Assembly (NCBI GenBank): GCA_013822125.1
Contig: PNJY01000002.1
Coordinates: 17,787 to 81,786 of the forward strand
Source: Erythrobacter sp.
GTDB taxonomy: Bacteria > Pseudomonadota > Alphaproteobacteria > Sphingomonadales > Sphingomonadaceae
Length of the DNA stretch: 64,000 nucleotides
Direction of reading: 5' to 3'
Position numbers and translations under genes: made by a program. Positions 1 through 8,758 of this stretch are shown piece by piece. Each line of letters opens with the position of its first letter. Positions within the stretch are counted from its first letter, which is position 1. Below the pieces are notes generated by a model. That model saw only the letters and a program-made list of their open reading frames with translations, was not told the DNA's origin and ran no database searches.

Positions 1-51
1 CTATCCTGCATTCGCGATCTAAACGGCGCTAGAAAGCGATATACGGCAAAT

Positions 52-3000
52 TTATTCACCGCTGTTCACCGTGCAGATACCAATGGCAAGAGCATCTGCA
101 GCTAGAAGCGCGTAACCAACTACTGGAATGGCTCTACCAGCAAACTTCGCCGCACTCAGGGTAGATGAAAGCTTTAGGCCATTACCAATTCCGGGAAATC
201 CAGTGAGTGTTGGGAGCTTAACTGCCATCTTGGCATCGCCGTAAATTGCGCTTGCAGCTCGCCCAGCCCAAGAAGTGCCCGGCGTTGCACCAGCAAACTT
301 ACCTCTGGTCTCGATCACGTTAGCGCCAGCAGCAGCTAAAGCGCCTCCTGATCCGCCGAGTGCCAAATTCAAGCCATAATGGTCGAGCGCGCATTGTCCT
401 GCTCTCTCGAGAACATTTGGCTTATCACTTTGCGGCCCTTTGCCGCCACCGCCGGGAGTTGTTCGAGTAGCCCGCTGGCTTGCCAGTCGCAGGGATTCGG
501 ATATCGCAGCCCATTCATTGATCACCGTTTGTCCGTTCGAACTTGGCGTGTAGCATGACCATCCACTTGGGCAGACTGAAAAGTTTGACGGAACAGGGAC
601 GATTGTTACGCCAGGACGATCCGCCGAGACGACAATGCTGCCATCCACCACAGTTGTTACAGCATTGCATGGTGCCCCTCCACAGCCGTTATAGCTGGCA
701 AGTGTAGGATCTGATTGGTTCAACCCACTCGGATCCACAAAGTTCACCGGATCGGAGCCGACATAGTTGTACCAGTTGAGGCCGTCGGCATAGCCGATCG
801 GATCGGTCTGCATGAAACGGCCAAGCGTGGGCGAATACATGCGTGCCTTGTAATTATACATGCCGATGTCCGCAATCCAGGTCTGCCCGGTATACTGGAA
901 AGTGCCCAGATTGCCCGCCTGCGGTATGCCGTACTCATCATAACGGTTGACCCCGATCGAAGCACCTGAGGCATCGCTGAGCGCGATCACCGAGCCGCGC
1001 TCGTCCGCCTGCAACCAGCGGCGATCGGCAGTGCCCGAGCCTTCGTACCAGACGACTGGCTCGTCCACCCCGGGGCCGGGCACATAGCGCCGCAGAATGG
1101 CGCCACCGCTCGATTTCTCGGCAAGCCGCATGCCCCCCGAATAGACGAAGCGGGTGGTTTGCGTGCCCGCCAGTTGCTGCAGGCGGCCTGAGGGATCGTA
1201 GGTGAGCGTGGCGCCTGGCGCGTTCGTCAACTGATTGAGCTTGTCATAACTGTAGGTGTCGCCACCCGAAGTCGCGAGATTGCCGCGCGCATCATAGGTG
1301 ATGCTGGTGCCGCCAGAGTTGGTATATTGGTTGAGGCCGTTGGCAGTGTAATTGCGGTCAAAATTGTAATGGCCGATCCAGGCATAGCTATCGTTGCTGC
1401 GTACCTGGCTGATGATTTGGCCTGCGGGATTATATGCGATCGGGGTGCCGGTGCTGCCAACTTTGCCGATGACGAGATCGGCAGAGGTCCCCGCCTGATC
1501 GATCTTGAGGCCCGACATGCGCCCGATTGCATCCCATTCATAAGTCCGGATGGTTCCGTTACCAAACGCGATCGATGCGCGCTGCCCAATGTCGTTATAC
1601 GAATAGCTTGCCAGCACGCCGATACCGCTTGTCGCGCCATTTTCCCTGATCTTGGTAACGCGGCCGAGTAAGTCGTAATCATAATTGGCGTAAAATGCGT
1701 CGGGCCAGGTCAACCGAGTCAGTTGGCCCGCGGCATCGTATTGATAGCTGGCGGTGCCATAGGGCTGACTTTCGCTGGTCAGGCGGCCCAGCGCGTCCCA
1801 ACCATTGGTGAGGGTCACCCCGTCTGACGGGCGCTGGATCTGGGTAAGCCTTCCGGCAAGGTCATAGGTCAGATTAACCGCCGGCTCCCCATTTGGTGTG
1901 CGCGACACCGGCCGGTTGAGGTTATCATAGGCGAGTGCGATGGTCGCGCCATCGCGCAGCCTGACCTGAGTAACATTCGAGGCCGCATCGTAAGTGAATT
2001 GCTCGTAGTCGGTGGTCGAACTGCTGTTGCTGCCCTTGGTTGCCACCGGGTAGCGCACCTTGAGATTGCGATCGTGTCCGTCATACTCATAGGTCGTGCG
2101 ATTGAGTTCAGCGTCAATTACATGGGCGAGTTGGCTATTGGCCGTGTATCCGAGTTGCTCAAGCGATTCGACGCTAGTCCCGAACGAGGAGCGGACCGAT
2201 GTCATGCGGTCGCTGTTGTCGTAGCCGTACTTGGTAATCCGGTCATCGCCGAAAGATCCAGCAGCTCCCAGTGTGCACGCGCTCGAGGGGGGACTGCCGA
2301 ACAGTGCCGGGTTCATGCGCAGCGCAGTGCATTCAAGCCGGTTCCGGCCATCATAGGAATACTGCTGGAGCGCATAAGTAGTGCCGCCCGACTGGACATC
2401 CTGGCGGATCAGATTTCCTTTGCTGTCATAAGCGAAGTTCGTGGTCGACGTGACCACAAGGTTTGTCATGTCAGCCGGGCTGGTGCCGGTCACGGTTCCG
2501 ACTTCAACTTTTGTAACTTGCGTCCCATCCCCGAAGGTGCGCCTTACCGCCGGTCGCTTCAACGGTCCCGCGCCATCGGGATCGGGATAGATAATCGCAG
2601 AGGTGTATGGTGTGTTTGGCGGACGGAATGTGGTGCGCCTGTCGAAATAGTAAGTCGTGTCATCGGTACCCGCAAGCGGCCCATCGACCTTCCACAGTTT
2701 GCCAGTCGGCCGGTAAGTGTACTGAAACTGGCTTGAAGCCGACACATCGCCTGCGGAAATCGTCATGCTTGTCATCAGCAGGTTGGGATTGTTGTATGCG
2801 TAGGTGATGACTGTTTCATTGGCAGAGCCGGCACAGGTTGCCGCTGTCGCGCAGGATTTGACCTGAGTGATCTTGTAGGTGGGCGTACTGACATTGACCA
2901 AGACGCCTGATGTATTCCTCACTTGCGCGTAAAGCGCAGCATAGGTGTAATCGATTTGCGCGCGCGGCGCGCCAGTCGATGCGGCCGGCAATTGGACGCG

Positions 3001-4368
3001 CGTCACACCGCCATGCGTGGCATCATAGATAAAATCGCTGCGGTTGCCCCGTTCATCAATGATGTAGTTGGGCTTGTTACATGTGAGTTCGTTCGTGCAT
3101 GTCGCAGCGTAGCTGGCCGTCGAGACGATATCCGCTAGGCCCGACCCAGCCTTCGCCACGCGGCGAATTTCGGTCACATTACCGCGGCTGTCATAGGTCC
3201 AGTTGGCGTAGTTGCCTTCAGGATAGGTCTCGCGTGTTTTCCGTCCGGCAGAGTCATAAAGAAAGGTAGTCACGCCGCCTTGCGGGTCAGTGTATGACGT
3301 AAGCTTGGAAGTGATTGTATCAACGACAAATATCTCGGTTGCACCGGTTCCGCTGGTCACAGTGGTCGTCTGACTCGAGCCCGATGTCGAGGAAGCGTAC
3401 GTGAAGTTTTCGCCTTGCTCGGTGACCGTCTGTACATTGCTCGAGCCATCGTATGACACGGTCAAATCGACAATTGTCGTTTCGGGGCGATCGAGCGAAG
3501 TGGCCAATCCTCCCGTGCTTGTAATTGTGGTCTGGTCACCAAAATCATCTGTGACCGTCCCACCCGATTTGTTAAGCGAGACCTCGTCCTGCGTCAGTGT
3601 GCCGCAGGTATCTGCAAGTGGGTTGCAATAATCCTCCGACAAATTGATCAGGCTCACCTTGGTGAGAACGCCAGACTGAACATCCGGGTCGCTGTACTCG
3701 GCCTTCATCATGGCCCCGGTGCTGGAGACCACTGACTGCACGCGCCAGTAGATGCGATAGAAGCCCGACCCCTTGCCCGATACGAAAACGGCTTTGGACT
3801 TGTAATTGAATTGATGGTTGCGTCCGTCTGGAAACACGATGCTGCTGATGTATGATTTGATGAGGAGAACGGAATTCTGCTCGCCAGTACCGGCTGCTGC
3901 GAAAAAAATTACCTTTGTCCCGTCCGGCAGTGTCAGTTGGTAGTTTTCGCTTCCCGCTGCGCCAAGCGAAACGAGTTTGTACTCAGCGCCGTTCTCCGAT
4001 GTAAACTGCCCAGATCCAATGCTTATGAACTTCAGACTATTCCCGTTGATGACGACAATACGGTCAGCACCGCTGATCACGATATATGCGCTCAATTGGT
4101 TGCGCAGTGTATTGGAGAGCTGGCCGTCGTTGAACTCGAAATCGAGCGCGGAAATCGTGGCTGAATTCACGCCAATCTGACGCGTACGCACATCAACGCC
4201 CCGTGCGTCCAGGATGGGCCGCGTTGGGGTCAGCACACCGCCGGAAACTTGCGCATTTGCTTCTGCGGCGAATGCCAGAAGACCGATGAGACTCCCTGAA
4301 AGCATCGCCCCCACATAGATTCGGCGGACGGCTCTTGAGCTCGCGAAATCGATGACATTATCGGTCAT
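52..4368 (-). CDS. Secreted RHS/YD-repeat protein with RHS-associated core domain
   Basis: 1438 residues. The N-terminus has a signal-peptide-like hydrophobic stretch ending near AEANA at about residues 25-40. YD repeats (Y-D-x-x-G-R-L type) follow from about residue 360 to 1150, and the hallmark RHS-associated core (RMYSPTLGRFMQTDPIGYAD ... DPSGL) lies at about 1170-1215. In known RHS proteins the repeats form a shell that encloses a variable C-terminal domain, often a toxin. Here the tail after DPSGL is about 220 residues. It begins Cys-rich (GCGGAPC, CPSGWSC) and ends Gly/Ala-rich and hydrophobic, with no nuclease or deaminase motif I recognise. An immunity gene would be expected downstream, to the left, which is outside the window. 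A 96-residue-class YD-repeat gene lies 66 bp upstream on the same strand. RHS family membership is certain; the toxin role is inference. Confidence 0.9.
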   Translation of the reverse strand: MTDNVIDFASSRAVRRIYVGAMLSGSLIGLLAFAAEANAQVSGGVLTPTRPILDARGVDVRTRQIGVNSATISALDFEFNDGQLSNTLRNQLSAYIVISGADRIVVINGNSLKFISIGSGQFTSENGAEYKLVSLGAAGSENYQLTLPDGTKVIFFAAAGTGEQNSVLLIKSYISSIVFPDGRNHQFNYKSKAVFVSGKGSGFYRIYWRVQSVVSSTGAMMKAEYSDPDVQSGVLTKVSLINLSEDYCNPLADTCGTLTQDEVSLNKSGGTVTDDFGDQTTITSTGGLATSLDRPETTIVDLTVSYDGSSNVQTVTEQGENFTYASSTSGSSQTTTVTSGTGATEIFVVDTITSKLTSYTDPQGGVTTFLYDSAGRKTRETYPEGNYANWTYDSRGNVTEIRRVAKAGSGLADIVSTASYAATCTNELTCNKPNYIIDERGNRSDFIYDATHGGVTRVQLPAASTGAPRAQIDYTYAALYAQVRNTSGVLVNVSTPTYKITQVKSCATAATCAGSANETVITYAYNNPNLLMTSMTISAGDVSASSQFQYTYRPTGKLWKVDGPLAGTDDTTYYFDRRTTFRPPNTPYTSAIIYPDPDGAGPLKRPAVRRTFGDGTQVTKVEVGTVTGTSPADMTNLVVTSTTNFAYDSKGNLIRQDVQSGGTTYALQQYSYDGRNRLECTALRMNPALFGSPPSSACTLGAAGSFGDDRITKYGYDNSDRMTSVRSSFGTSVESLEQLGYTANSQLAHVIDAELNRTTYEYDGHDRNLKVRYPVATKGSNSSSTTDYEQFTYDAASNVTQVRLRDGATIALAYDNLNRPVSRTPNGEPAVNLTYDLAGRLTQIQRPSDGVTLTNGWDALGRLTSESQPYGTASYQYDAAGQLTRLTWPDAFYANYDYDLLGRVTKIRENGATSGIGVLASYSYNDIGQRASIAFGNGTIRTYEWDAIGRMSGLKIDQAGTSADLVIGKVGSTGTPIAYNPAGQIISQVRSNDSYAWIGHYNFDRNYTANGLNQYTNSGGTSITYDARGNLATSGGDTYSYDKLNQLTNAPGATLTYDPSGRLQQLAGTQTTRFVYSGGMRLAEKSSGGAILRRYVPGPGVDEPVVWYEGSGTADRRWLQADERGSVIALSDASGASIGVNRYDEYGIPQAGNLGTFQYTGQTWIADIGMYNYKARMYSPTLGRFMQTDPIGYADGLNWYNYVGSDPVNFVDPSGLNQSDPTLASYNGCGGAPCNAVTTVVDGSIVVSADRPGVTIVPVPSNFSVCPSGWSCYTPSSNGQTVINEWAAISESLRLASQRATRTTPGGGGKGPQSDKPNVLERAGQCALDHYGLNLALGGSGGALAAAGANVIETRGKFAGATPGTSWAGRAASAIYGDAKMAVKLPTLTGFPGIGNGLKLSSTLSAAKFAGRAIPVVGYALLAADALAIGICTVNSGE

Positions 4369-4434
4369 TGTACCTCGATACTGCGCACTTGCGCGCTTCG
4401 TTCAAAAAGTTGAATTTGCTTGATCGCAGACAAC

Positions 4435-4668
4435 TTACTGCGAAGAACCGGTCGTCTTCACATTGGTGCGGTTGTCGGCCTTGTCGTGACTGTAGGTCGT
4501 CTGCACCCCGTTGTTCACCGTTCCGGACCGCACGACTTTCACAAGCCTGCCCTTCGCGTCGTAAGTATAGGTGATTGTTTCGGAGCAGAGTGCCGGCGAC
4601 GGGATTGCAACAACTGCCATCATTGCCGTCAAACCCGTGCCAACCAGCAGTTTGCGAACATGCATCAT
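4435..4668 (-). CDS. Small secreted YD-repeat protein
   Basis: About 77 residues, starting at the first of two ATGs (MMHVRKLLVG). That start has a G-rich ribosome-binding sequence about 7 bases upstream; a longer reading from 4725 is possible but has no better support. A signal peptide (KLLVGTGLTAMMAVVAIPSPALC) is followed by two YD-like repeats (YTYDAKGRLVKV and TTYSHDKADNRTNV). Small orphan YD-repeat proteins of this kind are often found just upstream of RHS giants. It reads in the same direction as the RHS gene 66 bp away, so the two probably share a transcript. Function unknown. Confidence 0.75.
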   Translation of the reverse strand: MMHVRKLLVGTGLTAMMAVVAIPSPALCSETITYTYDAKGRLVKVVRSGTVNNGVQTTYSHDKADNRTNVKTTGSSQ

Positions 4669-4725
4669 GTAGAAGCCCCCCGTGAAAACAGGAGGTGGCT
4701 CGCATGAAGGCGCGCTCGAATTCAA

Positions 4726-5005
4726 GGGGTTATTTGCATTCGCAATTGCAACTGAGCATCAGGTTTGGCGGAATTCCGCCAGTTTCGCTGGCCTGCCCTA
4801 CAGAGAATCTTAAGGGGGTCAACGCTCCGGATATGCGCTTAATTAAGTGAAATACGAAGGCGCGACCGGCATTATTGCGCTCCACCCGTACAGCGATTCG
4901 CGAACAAGAGTGATTCGCGAAATACTCGGCACAGCATTCCCGAGCGGTTCGGGACTGAGATTTGCTATTTGCGATTGTTGTTCACACAGATCGCCAATCT
5001 AACCG
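4726..5005. promoter_or_regulatory. Intergenic region with a palindrome and paired direct repeats
   Basis: No coding sequence is evident. A perfect 16-bp palindrome, TGGCGGAATTCCGCCA, lies at 4766-4781. The 10-mer GATTCGCGAA occurs twice, at 4895-4904 and 4912-4921, start to start 17 bp apart. The region separates the leftward RHS unit from the 3' end of traD, so it should hold the RHS-unit promoter and perhaps the left side of the mobile element. The repeats could be operators. This is inference only. Confidence 0.4.
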
Positions 5006-5227
5006 TCAGGCCTCGCTTTCAAACGCGCGCTTGCCCTTGCGCTTCCACAGCACCAGCGCATTTTCCCGATCTTCGCCACGCAGCTTGGCCGCAATCGTGA
5101 GGAACGCGCCATAGAGCGTGGCGCGATCATCGTCGGCGAGTTCGACCAGCCCGGCTTTCATCACCAGACCGCCGAGTTCGATCAGTTGCCGCGTGCGCTC
5201 GCGTCGCTTCACTTGCCATTCTCGCAT
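5006..5227 (-). CDS. traD: TraD-like conjugal transfer protein
   Basis: About 73 residues, beginning MREWQVKRRERTRQLIELGG and containing GLVMKAGLVELADDDRATLYGAFL. This matches the small TraD proteins encoded with traC beside traA in Ti-type plasmids, which have accessory roles in DNA transfer. The chosen start lies 22 bp downstream of the traC stop and gives the usual family length of about 70 residues. The frame stays open upstream, and an ATG at 5311 would add a 28-residue helical extension overlapping the end of traC. Neither start has a strong Shine-Dalgarno sequence. Here it reads away from oriT, as in the Ti arrangement. Confidence 0.7.
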   Translation of the reverse strand: MREWQVKRRERTRQLIELGGLVMKAGLVELADDDRATLYGAFLTIAAKLRGEDRENALVLWKRKGKRAFESEA

Positions 5228-5249
5228 GTCGGTGCGTGCCTTTTGTGCC

Positions 5250-5555
5250 TCAAGCCGATGCCGCGCCGCCGTCAAGCTGGAAAGTGCCGTTCGGCTGGCC
5301 TTGAGTTCCATCGCCACGCTTGCGTGCCGTGCTCCGAAAGAACGCGGTCCCGCGCTTCGCCCATGCCTCCCTCTTTCCGGCATCAGCGGTTTCAGCAATG
5401 ACCAGCAATGCGCCCGCCAGTGTTTCCGCGTCGGTCGCATCGGCTCCAGTGGCGATCACCAGTTCGCCGAGCTGCTGCACGCGGCGTTCTTTAAGCTGCC
5501 TTGCCCTGTCGGCGAGCGCCTTCAGTTCGGTGTCGATATTTCGTGGTTTGCGCAT
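5250..5555 (-). CDS. traC: TraC-like conjugal transfer protein
   Basis: 101 residues starting MRKPRNIDTELKALADRARQ. A charged N-terminal helix is followed by QQLGELVIATGADATDAETLAGALL, the conserved core of TraC/TraD-type accessory proteins from alphaproteobacterial conjugative plasmids. The C-terminal tail (TARKRGDGTQGQPNG...) is low in complexity. The gene is divergent from traA across the oriT-like region, and traD follows. In Ti plasmids these small proteins assist relaxosome function; that role is transferred here from the family and the context. Confidence 0.75.
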   Translation of the reverse strand: MRKPRNIDTELKALADRARQLKERRVQQLGELVIATGADATDAETLAGALLVIAETADAGKREAWAKRGTAFFRSTARKRGDGTQGQPNGTFQLDGGAASA

Positions 5556-5644
5556 CGATAATCTCCATCGGTGGTTGATGCGCCGATGATAGCGTGCGGC
5601 ATTGCCCAGTGCAGCATTGTCGCTGGAACGCTCTGGAATGAGGC

Positions 5645-5698
5645 AATCCCGAGCGGGATTTTAATCTGTGAGGGCGCGCTTATACGTCGTGCCGACGT
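5645..5698. other. oriT: Candidate origin of transfer (oriT), pTi/RSF1010 type
   Basis: The 172-bp divergent gap between traC and traA contains AGGGCGCGCTTATACGTC at 5671-5688. This closely resembles the Ti-plasmid oriT core (GGGCGC-AATTATACGTCG). On the reverse strand it gives TAAGCGCGCCCT, which resembles the RSF1010/IncQ nic consensus (TAAxTGCGCCCT). Two perfect inverted repeats flank it: AATCCCG-AG-CGGGATT at 5645-5660 and ACGTCG-TGC-CGACGT at 5684-5698. Position, sequence and hairpins all fit recognition by the MobA-like relaxase domain of the adjacent TraA. The exact nick position is not determined. Confidence 0.75.
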
Positions 5699-5727
5699 GC
5701 TCGCTGTAGTGCAAATGGATTGCCGCC

Positions 5728-8601
5728 ATGGCGATCTATCACCTCTCGGTCAAAGTCATCAGCCGCTCGAGCGGGCGCAGCGCCGTCGCAGCTTCGGCCT
5801 ATCGCGCTGCCGAACGGCTGCACGACGATCGCCTCGACCGCGATCACGACTTCACAAACAAATCGGGCGTCGTCCATTCCGAAGTCATGCTGCCCGAACA
5901 TGCGCCCGACGAATGGCGTGACCGCGAACGCTTGTGGAACGATGTCGAAGCCATCGAGAAGCGCAAGGACGCGCAGCTGGCGCGCGAGGTCGAGTTCGCG
6001 ATTCCGCGCGAGCTCAATCAGCAACAGGGGATCGAGCTGGCGCGCGAGTTCGTCAGCCAGGAGTTCGTCGATATCGGCATGGTCGCCGACCTCAATGTCC
6101 ATTGGGACGCTGGTGCCGACGGCATGGCCAAGCCGCATGCGCATGTCATGCTGACGATGCGCGAGATCGGGAGCGAAGTGACCGCCAGCGACCACGGCGA
6201 ACCCGGCTTTGGCGCCAAGGTCCGCGACTGGAACCAGACCGCGCTGGTCGAGCGCTGGCGGACAAGCTGGGCCGATCATGTCAACACCCGCCTCGCCGAG
6301 CTCGACATCGATGCGCGTATCGATCACCGCAGCCTCGAAGCGCAGGGGATTGCGCTCGAGCCGCAGCACAAGATCGGCCCCGCCGCATCGCGCATGGAGG
6401 GTCAGGGCCATGCCAGCGAGCGGCTCGAACAGCATCACGCGATCGCGCGCAGCAATGGCGAGAAGATCCTCGCCGATCCGGCCATCGCGCTTGGCGCAAT
6501 CACGCACGGCCAGGCGACGTTTACCGGCCGCGACCTTGCCCGGTTCGTGCACCGCCACAGCGAAGGCAAGGACCAGTTCGATAGGGTCATGGCGGCGGTG
6601 CGCGCATCGCCCGAACTGGTGAGACTGGGCCGGGACGGGCGCGGCGAGCCGCGCTTCACCTCGCGCGAGATGCTCAGGACCGAAGCGCGGCTCGAACAGG
6701 CCAGCGTGAGCCTCGATGCGCGGCGCAGCCACGTGGTCGCCGCCCGCATGCAGGAACGCGCGCTCGCGCGCGCGCAGGCCCGCGGGCTCGATCTGTCGGG
6801 CGAGCAGCGTAGCGCCTTCGACCATGTGACCGGCTCGCGCGCGCTGGCCAGCGTCGTCGGCTATGCCGGGTCGGGCAAGAGCGCGATGCTCGGCGTGGCG
6901 CGCGAGGCCTGGGAGGCGGCGGGTTACGAGGTGCGCGGGCTGGCGCTCTCAGGGATTGCCGCCGAAGGCCTCGAGCACGGCTCGGGCATTCATTCGCGCA
7001 CCATTGCCAGCCTTGAACACCAGTGGAGCCAGGGCCGCGAACATCTCACTTCGCGCGATGTGCTGGTGATCGACGAGGCGGGCATGGTCGGCACGCGCCA
7101 GATCGAGCGCGTGCTCTCGCATGCCGCCGAAGCGGGCGCCAAGGTCGTGCTGGTTGGCGACCCGCAGCAATTGCAGGCGATCGAGGCGGGCGCGGCGTTC
7201 CGCGCGATTGCCGAGCGTCATGGCGCGATCGAGATTACCGCGGTCCGCCGCCAGCACGAAGACTGGCAGCGCGACGCGACGCGCCAGCTCGCCACCGGGC
7301 GCACCGCCGAGGCGCTTGATGCTTATGATGAGGCCGGACACGTCCATCCCGCCGCCACCAGAGAAGCAGCGCGCGGCGAACTGATCGAGCGCTGGGACCG
7401 CGAGCGCCAGGTAGCCCCAAGCGATACCCGCATTATCCTCACCCACACCAACGACGAGGTGCGCGCGCTCAACGAGGCGGCGCGTGGGCGCATGCGGATG
7501 GGGAGCGAGCCTGCGCCGGGCGCATCGCCCGAACGGCAACAGCTACTGGGCGAAGACGTGCGCGTCATGACCGAGCGCGGCGAGCGGAACTTTGCCAGCG
7601 GCGACCGGATCATGTTCCTCAAGAACGAGCGCAGCCTCGGGGTCAAGAACGGCACGCTCGGCATTGTCGAACATGTGACCCCGCAACACATTGCGGTGCA
7701 CACCGACGACGGCCGCAGCCTCGCCTTCGACACCAGGGACTATGCCCATATCGACCACGGTTACGCCGCCACGGTGCACAAGGCGCAGGGGATGACGGTG
7801 GAGCGGGTCCATGTGCTGGCAACCCCGGGGATGGACAGCCACTCGGCCTATGTTGCGCTCTCGCGCCATAGGACCAGCGTCGATCTGCACTATGGCAACG
7901 ACGACTTCGCCGATCAGACGCGCCTCACTCACGCGCTTAGCCGTGAACGCGGCAAGGACATGGCCAGCGACCATGCCCCCGCACACGGGCGCGCCATGCC
8001 GGTGCCAGAACACACCGATCACGGCCACGACGCGCGAGACAGCGAGGCGAGCCTGCGCCGCGCGCGCAGCGCCGCGCTGATTCGTCATGCCCGCGCGGTC
8101 GATGCGATCTTTACCGGGCAGAACATGGGGATCGAAGCAAGCGCCAGCCAGACCGCCGAACTCCAGCAGGCGCGGCGCAGCTTCGAGGAACTGCGCCCGT
8201 TCGGATCGCGCGATGCCGAGGCCGCCTATCGCAAGGACCCCGCGCTGGCGCGCGAGGCGGGCCAGGGCCAGATCACCCGCGCGGTCGCCGCGCTCTATGT
8301 CGAGACCGACCTGCACTCCGAGCGCTCCATGCGTGCCGACAGGTTCGTCGCCCGCTGGAACGGTCTCGCCGACCTCGCCGAGCGCCAGTATCGAAGCGGC
8401 AGCATGTCCGATCATCGCGGCACCCGCAGCGCCATGGCCGCGATGGCCAAAAGCCTCGAGCGCGATCCGCAGCTCGAATCGCTCCTCGCAGGCCGCAAGG
8501 CCCAGCTCGGCATCACGCTTGAAACCGGACGCTCGCTCGCTCGTGATCTCGCGCTCAGCCACGGGCTTGATCTCGGACGCGGACGAGGACTGGGGATTTG
8601 A
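5728..8601 (+). CDS. traA: TraA conjugative relaxase-helicase (MobA/MobL family)
   Basis: 957 residues. The N-terminal MobA/MobL relaxase domain (about 1-220) has a tyrosine at residue 25 (SAYRAAERL), matching the catalytic Tyr25 position of MobA. It also has a histidine triad, His125 with His137/His139 (NVHWD, KPHAHVML). The TraI/RecD-like helicase domain (about 350-720) has Walker A GYAGSGKS near 379-386, Walker B VLVIDEAGM, LVGDPQQLQAI, VHKAQGMTVE and YVALSRHR. Known homologues nick oriT, stay covalently attached to the strand and unwind it. The C-terminus is somewhat shorter than in Ti TraA (about 1100 residues). The gene lies directly beside the oriT-like site and divergent from traC/traD. 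Confidence 0.93.
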   Translation: MAIYHLSVKVISRSSGRSAVAASAYRAAERLHDDRLDRDHDFTNKSGVVHSEVMLPEHAPDEWRDRERLWNDVEAIEKRKDAQLAREVEFAIPRELNQQQGIELAREFVSQEFVDIGMVADLNVHWDAGADGMAKPHAHVMLTMREIGSEVTASDHGEPGFGAKVRDWNQTALVERWRTSWADHVNTRLAELDIDARIDHRSLEAQGIALEPQHKIGPAASRMEGQGHASERLEQHHAIARSNGEKILADPAIALGAITHGQATFTGRDLARFVHRHSEGKDQFDRVMAAVRASPELVRLGRDGRGEPRFTSREMLRTEARLEQASVSLDARRSHVVAARMQERALARAQARGLDLSGEQRSAFDHVTGSRALASVVGYAGSGKSAMLGVAREAWEAAGYEVRGLALSGIAAEGLEHGSGIHSRTIASLEHQWSQGREHLTSRDVLVIDEAGMVGTRQIERVLSHAAEAGAKVVLVGDPQQLQAIEAGAAFRAIAERHGAIEITAVRRQHEDWQRDATRQLATGRTAEALDAYDEAGHVHPAATREAARGELIERWDRERQVAPSDTRIILTHTNDEVRALNEAARGRMRMGSEPAPGASPERQQLLGEDVRVMTERGERNFASGDRIMFLKNERSLGVKNGTLGIVEHVTPQHIAVHTDDGRSLAFDTRDYAHIDHGYAATVHKAQGMTVERVHVLATPGMDSHSAYVALSRHRTSVDLHYGNDDFADQTRLTHALSRERGKDMASDHAPAHGRAMPVPEHTDHGHDARDSEASLRRARSAALIRHARAVDAIFTGQNMGIEASASQTAELQQARRSFEELRPFGSRDAEAAYRKDPALAREAGQGQITRAVAALYVETDLHSERSMRADRFVARWNGLADLAERQYRSGSMSDHRGTRSAMAAMAKSLERDPQLESLLAGRKAQLGITLETGRSLARDLALSHGLDLGRGRGLGI

Positions 8602-8758
8602 GGGGGAAAGTTGAAAGTGCGAGAAGTGGGGCAAACTGTCTGTCGAAAGCAAGGTGAAGCCTGGCGCCTGTTGGGGCCTGTCTTGCCTGACTGGCCAGCG
8701 CCGCCGCTCCTCCCGGTTTGCAGAGTAAGTCCGGTTGATTTCCAGACATCCGCCAAAA

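Noticed and set aside
5680-6825. Long open frame on the minus strand inside traA
   Set aside because: Antisense shadow of a high-GC gene with clear relaxase motifs on the plus strand; no recognisable family.
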